Positions 1 to 8,828 are shown, numbered from the stretch's first letter. The stretch is 64,000 bases of DNA from Actinoplanes philippinensis (GCF_900113015.1 NZ_FONV01000004.1:248001-312000), one strand, 5' to 3'. Numbers and translations: made by a program. Notes: a model not told the origin generated them from the sequence alone.

Positions 1-821
1 CATCGGAGACCACCGCGTGGCGGCAGCGCACTGCCGAGGGCGTACGCGTGCTGTGGAAACACCGTGAGCTGCGCCGGATCGTCTTCTCCGCCACCGCTGT
101 GATGGCCGTCGGCGGTCTGGCCGGCACCACGATCTACGCGGTCGTCGACGAGGGCCTGCACCGTACGCCCGCGTTCGTGGGCGTCCTGTCGGCGGTGCAG
201 GGCGCCGGCTCGGTCATCGGCGGGCTGCTGGCCGGCCCGCTGCAGCGCCGGTTCCGTCCGCACGTGTTCGTCGGCGCCGCGATCGCCGTCTTCGCCGCCG
301 GCGCCGTGCTGCGCGCCGTGCCGTCCCTGCCGGTGGTGGCGGTCTCCAGCGTTCTCATCGGGGTCACGCTGCCGTGGGTGCTGATCGCCGTCGCCACCCG
401 CGTGCAGAGCGACATTCCCGCCGCCTACCTGGGCCGGGTCTCCGGCACCGTAGCCCTGCTGACGTTCGCGCCCGGCGCCGTCGGCCAGGCGACCGGCGCG
501 TCCCTGCTCGCCCTGACCGACTACCGCCTCATTCTCGCCGCGGGCGCCACCGTCGCCGCGGTGACCGCCGCGCTGTGCCTACGCCCGCTCCACAGCCCCG
601 AGTCCCCGCGGGACGAGACGACAGCGACACCGAACCTGCCCCACCACGACGAAACACCGCGCCCCCCTGCGACAGCAGCACCGGACTGGGCCTGCGGCGA
701 CGAATCATCGCGGGACGGGGTGCCGACGGCACCGGACTCAAGCCCGATCCACCGCGAGGAATCATCGCTGGACCGGGTGAGGGCTGAGAGCCGACAGCCC
801 CCGCAGGCCCGGGATCGGTGA
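1..821 (+). CDS. MFS transporter, C-terminal part (5' end outside window)
   Basis: The frame is open from the first bases of the window, so the gene begins upstream; about 272 codons are visible. Residues after the ETTAWRQRTAEG stretch form several hydrophobic segments separated by short Arg-rich loops (for example LQRRFRPHVF), the pattern of the second half of a 12-helix major facilitator. After the last helix comes a tail of about 70 residues rich in Asp, Glu, Pro, Ser and Thr, unlikely to be membrane embedded. The 3' end overlaps the convergent transporter gene by about 60 bp, so the tail may be a dispensable extension. Substrate cannot be told; drug or metabolite export is the usual role. 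Confidence 0.75.
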   Translation, partial: SETTAWRQRTAEGVRVLWKHRELRRIVFSATAVMAVGGLAGTTIYAVVDEGLHRTPAFVGVLSAVQGAGSVIGGLLAGPLQRRFRPHVFVGAAIAVFAAGAVLRAVPSLPVVAVSSVLIGVTLPWVLIAVATRVQSDIPAAYLGRVSGTVALLTFAPGAVGQATGASLLALTDYRLILAAGATVAAVTAALCLRPLHSPESPRDETTATPNLPHHDETPRPPATAAPDWACGDESSRDGVPTAPDSSPIHREESSLDRVRAESRQPPQARDR

Positions 822-2018
822 TCGGAGCAGCCACAGGCAGGACAGCATCCCGCCGACTGCCGCGATCAGCAGGGTGGGACGCAGCCCGAGAGTGCTGCCG
901 AGCAGGCCGCCGGCCAGCGCGCCGAGCGGCCGCGCGCCGTAGTTGACCGTGCCGAAGACGCCCGCCACCCGGCTGCGCAGGTCGTCGGCGATGACAGCGG
1001 TCTGGACCGAGTTCAGATTGATGTCGAAGACCATCACGGCCACCCCGGACACCGCCTCGGCCAGCGCGATCACGGTGGCGATCATCCAGTCGGGGCCACC
1101 GGCCAGCGCGATCGCCGCGGTCGGGGCCGGGAAGAGGATCGCGCCGGCCACCACCATCCGGCCGACACCGAACCGCGCGGAGAGCCGGGGAGCGACCACC
1201 GCGCCGACGACGGCTCCGACCGCACCGATCCCGAACGCGAGGCCGATCAGCCCGGCCGGCAGGCCCAGCTCGCGGCTGACATACAGGACGACCAGCGCCT
1301 GCGCGATGAAGCCGAAGAAGTTGACGGTGGTGACGCAGGCCAGCGCCGCCCGCAGGTACGGATGGTCGCGCACGTAGCGCAGCCCGGCGCCGAGGTCCGC
1401 CGCCAGCGAGGACCGTGGGCCGACCGGGGCCGGCGCCGCCGTGATCCGGCCGAGGAACAGCGCCGAGACCAGGAACGACACCGCGTCGACGACGATCGCG
1501 ACGGGAGCGGTCAGGGCCTGGATGAGGAAGCCGCCGACGGCCGGCCCGGCGACGAACGACGCCGATCGGCTGGTGCTGAGTTTGCTGTTGGCGTCGACGT
1601 ACCGGTCGCGGTCGACGAGGGTCACGAAGAACGAGGAGTACGCGCAGGAGAACAACACCTGTCCCACGCCGGTCAGCAGCGCCACCGCGAACAACTGGGG
1701 CAGGCCGAGAGCCCCGCACCAGTAGGCGACCGGCAGGCTGAGCAGCGCCGCGGCACGCAGCAGGTCGGCGGCGACGAGCAGCCGCCTGCGGTGGGCCTGC
1801 CCGTCGACCCAGGCGCCGACGAGCGCGGAGAGCAGGTTGGGCGCCCAGACGGCGGCCGTCAGCAGCCCCACCTCGGCCGGTGTGGCGGCGAGCATCGTGG
1901 CGGCGATCAGCGGGAGCGCCAGCTCACTGATCCGGTCACCGAACTGCGAGACGGTCTGGCCGGCCCAGAATGCGGTGAACCGCCGGTCGCGCCACAGCGG
2001 GCTGCTGTCCATGCTCAT
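762..2018 (-). CDS. MFS transporter (drug efflux type)
   Basis: A 418-residue major facilitator with about 12 hydrophobic segments. The N-terminus (LWRDRRFTAFWAGQTVSQFG) is the typical opening of the Enterobactin/macrolide-exporter type MFS branch common in actinomycetes. The ATG at 2018 overlaps the TGA of the upstream ArsR gene by one base (TGATG); a GTG one codon earlier is the alternative. The coupling to an ArsR-type repressor suggests that expression is induced by a compound the pump removes. This is inferred from context; substrate is unknown. Confidence 0.85.
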   Translation of the reverse strand: MSMDSSPLWRDRRFTAFWAGQTVSQFGDRISELALPLIAATMLAATPAEVGLLTAAVWAPNLLSALVGAWVDGQAHRRRLLVAADLLRAAALLSLPVAYWCGALGLPQLFAVALLTGVGQVLFSCAYSSFFVTLVDRDRYVDANSKLSTSRSASFVAGPAVGGFLIQALTAPVAIVVDAVSFLVSALFLGRITAAPAPVGPRSSLAADLGAGLRYVRDHPYLRAALACVTTVNFFGFIAQALVVLYVSRELGLPAGLIGLAFGIGAVGAVVGAVVAPRLSARFGVGRMVVAGAILFPAPTAAIALAGGPDWMIATVIALAEAVSGVAVMVFDINLNSVQTAVIADDLRSRVAGVFGTVNYGARPLGALAGGLLGSTLGLRPTLLIAAVGGMLSCLWLLRSPIPGLRGLSALSPHPVQR

Positions 2019-2602
2019 CACCGGGCCTCGGGCAGGTAGCTGCGCAGGATCCGGACCCGCCGGGCATCCGCCGGGGTGTCCTCGTCGGCGCGTCGCGTGT
2101 AGACGGCCAGCAGCTCGTCCATGTCGTGCTGGAGCCGCTCGAGCTCATCCGCGGTCAGCCGGACACCGGTGTTCGCAACGCCGGACAGCCGGCGCCACGG
2201 GTGGTCGAGCTCCGGTTCGGTCTCGGCCCACCAGCGGTCCGTCTGCTGCCGTGCGGTCTGCTCCAACTGGGTGGCCAGGGCCCGCCGGGCGGTCTGTGAC
2301 TCCTCACTCGCGGACGAGTCGACGGTGAACCCACGGGCGACGGCCTTCCAGTAGCGCTGCCGCCGGTCGGCCGGCACCTCTCCCGGGTCCGCGTCGGTGA
2401 CCAGGCCGAACGTCGCGAGGTGCCGCAGGTGCCAGCTGGTCACCGAGGGGGTCGCCCCGACGTGCGCGGAGAGCTGCGTGGCGGTCATCGGGCCGTTGCG
2501 CTGCAGGGCGGTCAGCGCGGCGAGGCGCACCGGGTGGGCGAGCGCCCGCATCGCCTGCGGGTCGGTGATGGTCACGTCACCGAAAGGATTCGTGAGAGAC
2601 AT
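2018..2602 (-). CDS. ArsR-family HTH transcriptional regulator
   Basis: A 194-residue protein. Residues 8-85 form a winged helix of ArsR type: ALAHPVRLAALTAL, then MTATQLSAHVG and VTSWHLRHLATFG as the recognition region. The rest is helical and Glu/Arg rich, as in the larger ArsR-like regulators (helix_turn_helix_5/ArsR superfamily) that do not bind metals. There is no CxC metal motif, so a non-metal ligand is likely. I chose ATG 2602 rather than the upstream ATG because it begins the conserved domain and lies inside a likely operator. It is the first gene of a two-gene operon with the MFS transporter. Confidence 0.85.
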   Translation of the reverse strand: MSLTNPFGDVTITDPQAMRALAHPVRLAALTALQRNGPMTATQLSAHVGATPSVTSWHLRHLATFGLVTDADPGEVPADRRQRYWKAVARGFTVDSSASEESQTARRALATQLEQTARQQTDRWWAETEPELDHPWRRLSGVANTGVRLTADELERLQHDMDELLAVYTRRADEDTPADARRVRILRSYLPEAR

Positions 2603-2623
2603 GTTTCGAGAGTAACCTCTCAC
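2592..2623 (-). promoter_or_regulatory. inverted repeat over the ArsR start codon (probable operator)
   Basis: GTGAGAG (2592-2598) and CTCTCAC (2617-2623) form a perfect 7-bp inverted repeat around the ATG at 2602. A second copy GAGAG (2608-2612) also pairs with CTCTC, with a 4-bp gap. Placement suits autorepression by the ArsR protein. Function is inferred. Confidence 0.45.
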
Positions 2624-2641
2624 ATTGCAGCGGTAAAGCAT

Positions 2642-2948
2642 CGTCTGTTCAGCCGATCAGGCCATCCGCCTGATGGGCGCACAGGCCACTCGTTCGGGGA
2701 TACGCGTTTGGCGCCGGTCGTCTCCGCCTACGATTCGAAGCGCTGCCACTGCGATTAGCGGGGCACTTCCCCACGCCATTCTTCGGCTAGCCGGAGCGGG
2801 CCGCGGGAGCAATTCACGCCAGCCGAAACAGGGAAGACCAAGCAGCTCAGAGCACCTGTCATGGTCTGACCAATAAGGATCAGACCGTTGGCGGGAAGTT
2901 TTCCCAAAGCAATGTTTCAGCCCGCAGCGCCACGAATTCAGGTAATAC
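2642..2948. other. intergenic region with short hairpins
   Basis: About 300 bp without a credible gene, less GC-rich than its surroundings. It contains a perfect 7-bp inverted repeat GGTCTGA/TCAGACC (2863-2869 and 2880-2886, 10-nt loop) and the short dyad GGGAA-GTT-TTCCC (2893-2905). These may be regulatory sites for the downstream secreted protein. No other signal was recognised. Confidence 0.4.
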
Positions 2949-2977
2949 TTGAACGGGTTCTCGAGGACCGCTATCCA
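2949..2977 (+). promoter_or_regulatory. probable promoter of the aegerolysin-like gene
   Basis: TTGAAC (2949-2954), a 17-bp spacer and TATCCA (2972-2977) resemble a housekeeping sigma-factor promoter. Transcription would start about 20 bp before the ATG at 3006, leaving room for the GAAAGG ribosome binding site. Confidence 0.5.
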
Positions 2978-3005
2978 TCACCTCAATTTCGAAAGGCAGA
3001 TCGTC

Positions 3006-3458
3006 ATGTCCATTGCATCCCTGCCCCGCACTCTCGGTGCCGCCGCGCTCGCCGCCGCCGGTCTCGCCGCCGGCCTGGCCGCCCCCGCAGCCGCACAGGC
3101 CGCCGCGATGCCGGGTGACCGCAGCGTCATGATCACCTTCAACAACCACACCGACCTGCGCCTCAGCCTGAGCGACAAGGACATCGCCGACGGCGACTGG
3201 ACGAAGGTGCCGCCGAAATTCATCAAGCCCCTGTCGAAGGTGAAGTTCGGCTCGGAGTCGTCGGACGACCAGGGCGGCACCGAAGCGACCGTCACCTACG
3301 ACAGCCTGTACGGCGAGGTCGTGATCTACTGGCGCAACCCGTGGACGAGGCAGAACAAGGTCACCTGCGACGCGCCGGACGAGCTTGAGTGCGAGGTCAA
3401 CGGAGACGGCTTCGCCGCCCACATCAAGCCGGTCATCGACCTCACCTACGCGGACTGA
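3006..3458 (+). CDS. secreted aegerolysin-family protein
   Basis: 150 residues. A signal peptide (residues 1-35: Arg, then a long Ala/Leu/Gly core ending AAPAAAQAAA) predicts secretion. The mature part resembles aegerolysin / crystal protein ET79 family members: start RSVMITFNNHTD, central FGSESSD followed by GGTEATVTY, then VVIYWRNPW. The family forms small beta-sandwich proteins that bind membrane lipids, and some need a MACPF partner to make pores; no partner gene is nearby. Two cysteines (TCDAPDELEC) may form a disulfide outside the cell. ATG 3006 is preferred because GAAAGG lies about 10 bp upstream and the signal peptide follows directly. The gene is monocistronic, with its own promoter and a strong terminator. 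Confidence 0.75.
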   Translation: MSIASLPRTLGAAALAAAGLAAGLAAPAAAQAAAMPGDRSVMITFNNHTDLRLSLSDKDIADGDWTKVPPKFIKPLSKVKFGSESSDDQGGTEATVTYDSLYGEVVIYWRNPWTRQNKVTCDAPDELECEVNGDGFAAHIKPVIDLTYAD

Positions 3459-3509
3459 CCGCGGACACCGTCGCCGGCTGCGGGCTCTCGGTGTCCGGCG
3501 ACCTCAGGT

Positions 3510-3545
3510 CCACCGGTGGGAACGGCGAACGCCTACCACCGGTGG
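3510..3545. promoter_or_regulatory. two CCACCGGTGG palindromes
   Basis: Two identical 10-bp palindromes, CCACCGGTGG at 3510-3519 and 3536-3545, are 26 bp apart centre to centre and each is followed by GA. They sit between the aegerolysin stop and the LysR gene. Twin operator or structural role is possible; neither is shown. Confidence 0.35.
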
Positions 3546-3560
3546 GACCGGACGCGACAC

Positions 3561-3609
3561 AGGAACGGCCGGATCCGCGACCCGAAGGTCAGCGGATCCG
3601 GCCGTTCCT
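3561..3609 (+). terminator. strong hairpin terminator
   Basis: Perfect 18-bp inverted repeat: AGGAACGGCCGGATCCGC at 3561-3578 and its complement at 3592-3609, 13-nt loop. There is no U-tract, which is normal in actinomycetes. It would end the aegerolysin transcript and shield the LysR gene. Confidence 0.8.
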
Positions 3610-3691
3610 CCGATTTGCGTGGAGGCGGTCACGCCACTGTCCGTACCCCGTCCTAGGAACCTGGACCGCAGCTTTCGGTACCGTGATCGGA

Positions 3692-4579
3692 ATGCGGTTC
3701 GAGCAGCTGGAATACCTGACCGCGGTGATCCGGCACGGATCGCTGCGCCGCGCCGGGGAGCGGCTGCACATTTCGCAGTCGGCGCTCAGTGAGGCGATCA
3801 GCGCGCTGGAGCGGGAGCTGGGCGTGCCCCTGCTGGAGCGGCACCGGGCCGGGGCGCGGGTCAGCCGGGAGGGGCAGGATCTGCTGCCGCTGATGACCGA
3901 GATCCTGGCCGGGGTGGCGCAGCTGAAGGCCGCGGCCCGCGATCACGCGCGGACGATTAGGGTCGGCACGGTGAACGCGGGCACGTCGTCGCTGCTGGTT
4001 CCTGCGGTCCGGGAGTTCGGGGCCGGGCATCCGGGCACGGCCGTGGACGTGGCGACGCTGCTGCAGGCCGAGATCCAGGAGCGGCTGATCGAGGGCCGGC
4101 TCGACGTCGGGTTGATCAACGCGTTCCCGGGTGACGAGCTGCCCGCCGCCCTGGAGAGCACGGTGCTGCTGCGCGGTGTGCCGGCGGTGTGCTGCCGCAC
4201 CGATGACCCTCTGGCCGCGCAGACCACGGTGACTGTCGCGGATCTGCGCCGGCGGCCGTTCGTGGCGATGCGTCCCGGCTATCTGATGCACCGGCTGGCA
4301 CAGCGGCTCTTCGGTGACGATCCCCCGCCGGAGACGTTCTCGACCGACGGCGCCGAGATGGGCAAGACGCTGGTGGCGACCGGGACGGGCCCGACCATCC
4401 TGCCGGACTACAGCATCGCCGGCGATCCTCTGGAGACGGCCGGGGTGATCACTGCTCGGCCGCTGGCCGAGGAGGTGCCGCCGGTGATGATGCTGCTGGT
4501 CCGGCGGCGGTTCGACAGGGTTCCGGCGGCGATCGCGGACTTCGAGGAGACGATCGTACGGCTGGCCCGTTCGGTGTGA
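3692..4579 (+). CDS. LysR-family transcriptional regulator
   Basis: 295 residues. The N-terminal winged helix is clear (residues 1-60: MRFEQLEYLTAVIRHGSL, then SQSALSEAISALERELG). A periplasmic-binding-like effector domain follows (about 90-290). ATG 3692 begins the family's conserved start; an in-frame GTG at 3683 is an alternative. It lies just upstream of, and in the same direction as, the sulfonate operon. By analogy with Cbl/SsuR-type regulators it probably controls those genes in response to sulfur supply. That link is context only. Confidence 0.88.
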   Translation: MRFEQLEYLTAVIRHGSLRRAGERLHISQSALSEAISALERELGVPLLERHRAGARVSREGQDLLPLMTEILAGVAQLKAAARDHARTIRVGTVNAGTSSLLVPAVREFGAGHPGTAVDVATLLQAEIQERLIEGRLDVGLINAFPGDELPAALESTVLLRGVPAVCCRTDDPLAAQTTVTVADLRRRPFVAMRPGYLMHRLAQRLFGDDPPPETFSTDGAEMGKTLVATGTGPTILPDYSIAGDPLETAGVITARPLAEEVPPVMMLLVRRRFDRVPAAIADFEETIVRLARSV

Positions 4580-4652
4580 CCGATCACGTGTTCGGCGTCT
4601 CCGGTCACCCACCCTCTTGCATAACCTGCAAAACCTAGCGAGCCTATGGAGT

Positions 4653-5807
4653 ATGGCTCTGAAGTTCCACTGGTTCCTGCCCACCAACGGCGGCGACGGA
4701 CGGCACGTGGTCGGCGGCGGTCACGGCCTCGCGGCCGGCAGCTCCGGCCGGCCCGCCGACGTGGCGTACCTGACCCAGGTCGCCCGCGCCGCCGAGGACA
4801 ACGGTTTCGCCGCCGCGCTCACCCCGACCGGCGCCTGGTGCGAGGACGCGTGGCTCAGCACGGCGATGCTCAGCCAGACCACCCAGCGCCTGAAGTTCCT
4901 GGTGGCGTTCCGGCCCGGTCTGGTCTCGCCGTTCCTGGCGGCGCAGATGGCCGGCACCTTCCAGAACATGACCGGGGGCCGCCTGCTGCTCAACGTGGTC
5001 ACCGGCGGCGAGAGCCACGAGCAGCGGATGTACGGCGACCACCTGGACAAGGACGCCCGCTACGCCCGGTGCGACGAGTTCCTGCAGATCGTGCGCCGGC
5101 TGTGGGCCGGGGAGACCGTCGACTTCCACGGCGAGCACCTGCACGTCGACGCCGCCACGCTGGGCCAGATCCCGGATCCGCTCCCGGAGATCTACTTCGG
5201 TGGTTCCTCCCCCGCCGCGGGCCTCGTCGCCGCCAGGCACGCCGACGTCTACCTGACCTGGGGCGAACCACCGGACGCGGTCGCCGAGAAGATCGCGTGG
5301 ATCCGCGGGCTCGCCGCCGCACAGGGCCGGACGCTCCGGTTCGGCATCCGGATGCACACCATCACCCGCGACACCGCCGCCGAGGCCTGGGCCGAGGCCG
5401 ACCGGCTGCTCGCCGGCATCGACCCGGCCACCATCGCCACGGTGCAGCAGGGGCTGCGCCGGTCCGAGTCGGAAGGCCAGAAGCGGATGCTCGACCTGCA
5501 CCAGGGCCGCACCGACAACCTGGAGATCCATCCCAACGTGTGGGCCGGGGTCGGGCTGGTGCGCGGCGGCGCCGGGACCGCGCTGGTCGGCAGCCACGAG
5601 CAGGTCGCCGACCGGATCGCCGAGTACGCGTCGCTGGGCATCGAGGAGTTCGTGCTCTCCGCCTATCCGCACCTGGAGGGCGCGTACTGGTTCGGCGAGG
5701 GGGTGCTGCCGATCCTCGCCGAGCGCGGACTGTGGAAGGACGAGCGCCCGGCCCGGTGGCGCGGCACGACGATGCCGTTCGCCGCCACCGGGCGCACAGC
5801 ACGCTGA
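4653..5807 (+). CDS. ssuD: FMNH2-dependent alkanesulfonate monooxygenase
   Basis: 384 residues, close to the usual 380 for SsuD. It is a bacterial luciferase-like TIM barrel that uses reduced flavin and O2 to split the C-S bond of sulfonates, releasing sulfite and an aldehyde in the cytoplasm. Visible family features are the opening LKFHWFLPTNGGDGRH, the central FLVAFRPG, and the stretch NMTGGRLLLNVVTGGES. The start at 4653 fits this N-terminus, with GGAG only a few bases upstream. The sulfonate ABC genes and a flavin reductase downstream support sulfonates over other luciferase-family substrates. The exact sulfonate is unknown. Confidence 0.88.
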   Translation: MALKFHWFLPTNGGDGRHVVGGGHGLAAGSSGRPADVAYLTQVARAAEDNGFAAALTPTGAWCEDAWLSTAMLSQTTQRLKFLVAFRPGLVSPFLAAQMAGTFQNMTGGRLLLNVVTGGESHEQRMYGDHLDKDARYARCDEFLQIVRRLWAGETVDFHGEHLHVDAATLGQIPDPLPEIYFGGSSPAAGLVAARHADVYLTWGEPPDAVAEKIAWIRGLAAAQGRTLRFGIRMHTITRDTAAEAWAEADRLLAGIDPATIATVQQGLRRSESEGQKRMLDLHQGRTDNLEIHPNVWAGVGLVRGGAGTALVGSHEQVADRIAEYASLGIEEFVLSAYPHLEGAYWFGEGVLPILAERGLWKDERPARWRGTTMPFAATGRTAR

Positions 5808-6328
5808 TGGGCTCGTTCACCACCAACCAGGACCTCGATCCGGCACGCCTGCGTCAGGCGTTCGGGGTCTTCCCCAGTGGCGTCGTGGCCGTTGCCGCGG
5901 CCGTCGACGGGACCCTGACCGGGCTGGCCGCCAGCTCGTTCACCTCGGTCAGCCTGGACCCACCACTCGTGTCGGTGTCCATCGCGAACACCTCGAAGAC
6001 CTGGCCGGACCTGCGGCGCGCCGAGCACCTGGGCGTGACCGTGCTGGCCGCGCACCACGGCGAGCTGTGCCGGCGGCTCGCCGGGCCGGTCGGGCGCCGT
6101 TTCGACGACGCCGCCGTGTCGGTCACCGCGACCGGGGCGGTGACCGTCGACGACGGGCTGGCCCGCTTCGACTGCTCGATCTACCGCGAGGTGGAGGCCG
6201 GCGACCACACCATCGTGCTTCTGCGGCTGCACGCCGTGGAACACAGCGCGGATGCCGACGGCGGGCCGCTGGTCTTCCACCGGTCCGGATTCGGGCGGCT
6301 CTCCCCGTACCACGGAAAGGACCTCTGA
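5807..6328 (+). CDS. flavin reductase (FMN-binding split barrel)
   Basis: 173 residues of the flavin-reductase-like split-barrel family (HpaC/ActVB type). Typical elements are FGVFPSGVVAVAA, then GLAASSFTSVSLDPPLVSVS and a C-terminal LVFHRSGFG. The likely role is to supply reduced FMN to the monooxygenase encoded just upstream. This is not the NADPH flavodoxin-like SsuE fold, so I do not use that symbol. The ATG overlaps the preceding stop by one base (TGATG), indicating coupled translation. Confidence 0.85.
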   Translation: MGSFTTNQDLDPARLRQAFGVFPSGVVAVAAAVDGTLTGLAASSFTSVSLDPPLVSVSIANTSKTWPDLRRAEHLGVTVLAAHHGELCRRLAGPVGRRFDDAAVSVTATGAVTVDDGLARFDCSIYREVEAGDHTIVLLRLHAVEHSADADGGPLVFHRSGFGRLSPYHGKDL

Positions 6329-6329
6329 C

Positions 6330-7274
6330 ATGCCCACCTCACGCCGTCGCCTCCTGATCGGCGCCGCGGGCGCCGCCTTTCTCGCCGGCTGCGGCAGCGA
6401 GGACACCGGATCCGCCGCGCATTCCGGGAAACTGCGCATCGGCTATCAGCGATTCGGCGGGCTGAGCCTGTCGAAGGCGCGCGGCGACGCCGCGGACGCC
6501 GAGTGGTCGCTGTTCGAGAGCGGGCCGGCGCTGACCGAGGCACTCAAGGCCGGAGCGATCGACGTCGGTCAGACCGGAGAAGCGCCGCCGATCTTCGCGG
6601 CCGCCGGCAAGATCAATTTCAAGATCATCGGTACGAGCGAACCGGTCCCCCAGGGTGAAGCAGTGCTGGTCAAAGCAGACAAGGGCTACCGGACCTTCGC
6701 CGACCTGAAGGGACGGACGGTCGCGCTGAACAAGGGTTCGAACGTCAACTGGCTCCTGGTGAAACTGCTCGAACAGGCCGGTCTCAGAATCACCGACATC
6801 AATGTCAAATACCTGAAACCGGCTGAGGGGCGACCCGCCTTCGACTCCGGCCAGGTCGACGCGTGGATCATCTGGGACCCGTATTTCGCGCTCGCCGAAC
6901 AGCCCGGAGTGCAGATTCTCGCCGACGCCACCGGCCTGGCCGACAACCGCGAATACCTCCTCGCCGCCCCGGACGCGGTCACCGGGAAAACCGCCCTGAT
7001 CAAGGATTTCCTGACGAAATACCGGGCCACCACCGACTGGGGCATCGCCAACCCGGCCGAACGCGCGAAGATCCTCGCCCCGGAACTCAAGATCGACGAG
7101 CCGACCACCACCCGGGCGCTGGCCCGCAGCGCCAAGCCGCTCGCCCCGATCACCCCGGAGATCGGCGCCGAGTTGCAGACCATCGCCGACGGGTTCACGA
7201 AACTGGAGCTGATCCCCGGCCAGGTCGACATCAGGTCCCGCATCGACGAGCAGTTCAACCAGGCGTTCCTGTGA
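6330..7274 (+). CDS. ssuA: sulfonate ABC transporter substrate-binding lipoprotein
   Basis: 314 residues. The N-terminus SRRRLLIGAAG...FLAGC combines a twin-arginine-like motif with a lipobox (LAGC), so it is probably a Tat-exported lipoprotein. The mature part is an NMT1/SsuA-type type II binding protein: LRIGYQRFG, then ALKAGAIDVGQTGEAPP, and the hinge GRTVALNKGSNVN. It captures sulfonates outside the membrane and hands them to the permease. The gene follows the reductase stop almost directly and overlaps the permease start. Confidence 0.88.
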   Translation: MPTSRRRLLIGAAGAAFLAGCGSEDTGSAAHSGKLRIGYQRFGGLSLSKARGDAADAEWSLFESGPALTEALKAGAIDVGQTGEAPPIFAAAGKINFKIIGTSEPVPQGEAVLVKADKGYRTFADLKGRTVALNKGSNVNWLLVKLLEQAGLRITDINVKYLKPAEGRPAFDSGQVDAWIIWDPYFALAEQPGVQILADATGLADNREYLLAAPDAVTGKTALIKDFLTKYRATTDWGIANPAERAKILAPELKIDEPTTTRALARSAKPLAPITPEIGAELQTIADGFTKLELIPGQVDIRSRIDEQFNQAFL

Positions 7275-8095
7275 CCACGACGGCCCCTCCCCCGGTCCTC
7301 GGGACACCGCTGCCGGCCCGGCAGCGCCGGTCCCGAGGGCCCCGTCGCCGGTACCGGCTGGTCAGCCCGCTCGCCCTGCTCGTGCTCTGGGAGGCGGCGG
7401 CGCGGACCGGCCTGCTGCCCGCCGACAAGGTGCCCGCGCCGAGCCTGGTCGCCGCGACCGGGTGGCGCCTGGCGGCCGACGGGTCGCTGTGGGAGCACCT
7501 GGTCAGCTCCCTGTCGCGGGCCGGCATCGGGCTGGCCATCGGCGGGACGCTGGCCGTGGCGCTGGCCGCCGCGGCCGCGCTGCTGCGCCTCGGTGACGAC
7601 ATCGTCGACCCGCCGGTGCAGATGGCCCGCATGCTGCCGCACCTGGGCCTCGTCCCGCTGCTGATCATCTGGGTCGGCATCGGCGAGGAGCTGAAGATCA
7701 GCCTGGTCGCGCTGGGCAGCTTCTTCCCGCTCTACTTCAACACGTACGCCGGGATCCGCGACATCGACCAGCGGCTGGTCGAGGCGGCGAAGACGTGCGG
7801 CCTCGACCAGTGGCAGCGCCTGCGGCACGTGGTGCTGCCCGGCGCGCTGCCGTCGCTGTTCCTGGGCCTGCGGCTGGCCATCGGCGCGGCGTGGCTCAGT
7901 CTCGTGGTCGGCGAGCAGGTCAACGCCCAGACCGGCATCGGCTTCCTGATGATGGAGGCCCGCGAGTTCGCCCAGACCGACGTGGTCGTGTTCGGGCTGC
8001 TCGTCTACGCCGCGCTCGGCCTGCTCTCGGACACGCTCATCCGGATCGCGGAACGGAGGACCCTGGCATGGCGACGTGGGCTGCAGGCGACCTGA
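7271..8095 (+). CDS. ssuC: sulfonate ABC transporter permease
   Basis: 274 residues with about six hydrophobic segments. The cytoplasmic EAA loop is visible as EAAKTCGLDQWQRLRHVVLP, which contacts the ATPase. The GTG start at 7271 overlaps the preceding TGA (GTGA). The N-terminus carries about 35 Pro/Arg-rich residues before the first helix. Confidence 0.88.
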   Translation: MTTTAPPPVLGTPLPARQRRSRGPRRRYRLVSPLALLVLWEAAARTGLLPADKVPAPSLVAATGWRLAADGSLWEHLVSSLSRAGIGLAIGGTLAVALAAAAALLRLGDDIVDPPVQMARMLPHLGLVPLLIIWVGIGEELKISLVALGSFFPLYFNTYAGIRDIDQRLVEAAKTCGLDQWQRLRHVVLPGALPSLFLGLRLAIGAAWLSLVVGEQVNAQTGIGFLMMEAREFAQTDVVVFGLLVYAALGLLSDTLIRIAERRTLAWRRGLQAT

Positions 8096-8784
8096 CGGTA
8101 CGGGTCACCGGCCTGCGACGATCGTTCGGCGACACCGTCGTGCTGGACGGCGCCGACCTGACCGTCGGGCCGGGCGAGGTGGTGGCCCTGCTCGGCGGCA
8201 GCGGCTCGGGCAAGAGCACCCTGCTGCGCGCCCTGGCCGGGCTCGACGCCGAGGCGACCGGGCAGATCACCGTGCCCGCCCACTACGGCGTGGTGTTCCA
8301 GGAGCACCGGCTACTGCCGTGGAAGCGAGTGATCGACAACGTGGCACTGGGCCTGATCGGCACCGACCCGCGCGGCCGGGCGCTGGCCGCGCTCACCGAG
8401 GTCGGCCTCGGCGACCGCGGCGGGGCGTGGCCGGCCGAGCTGTCCGGTGGCCAGGCACAGCGGGTCGCGGTGGCCCGGGCCCTGGTCCGGGAACCGGAGC
8501 TGCTGCTGCTCGACGAGCCGTTCGGGGCGCTGGACGCGCTCACCCGGCTGCGGATGCAGCAGCTGCTGGAACGGCTGCGCGAACGGCACGGGTTCGCGGC
8601 GCTGCTGGTCACCCACGACGTCGACGAGGCGCTGCTGCTCGCCGACCGGGCGCTGGTGCTGGACGGCGGCCGGATCGCCGAGGAGATCCCGGTGACCCTG
8701 CCCAAGCCCCGCCACCAGGACGATCCGGGCTTCGGCGGCCTGCGCCGCCGCCTGCTCGACCGGCTGGGGGTGCCCGTTCCCTGA
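8068..8784 (+). CDS. ssuB: sulfonate ABC transporter ATPase
   Basis: 238 residues with all ABC signatures: Walker A GGSGSGKST, Q-loop VFQEHRLLPW, signature LSGGQ, Walker B LLLLDEP, and the switch His in LLVTHDVDEA. The ATG at 8068 is preceded by GGAGGA with 7-bp spacing and lies within the last 28 bp of the permease gene. It powers uptake through the neighbouring permease and ends the operon. Confidence 0.9.
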   Translation: MATWAAGDLTVRVTGLRRSFGDTVVLDGADLTVGPGEVVALLGGSGSGKSTLLRALAGLDAEATGQITVPAHYGVVFQEHRLLPWKRVIDNVALGLIGTDPRGRALAALTEVGLGDRGGAWPAELSGGQAQRVAVARALVREPELLLLDEPFGALDALTRLRMQQLLERLRERHGFAALLVTHDVDEALLLADRALVLDGGRIAEEIPVTLPKPRHQDDPGFGGLRRRLLDRLGVPVP

Positions 8785-8828
8785 CCGTTTCGGCTTAGTG
8801 GCCGCCCTCACATGCCGAAGTTCTCAGT

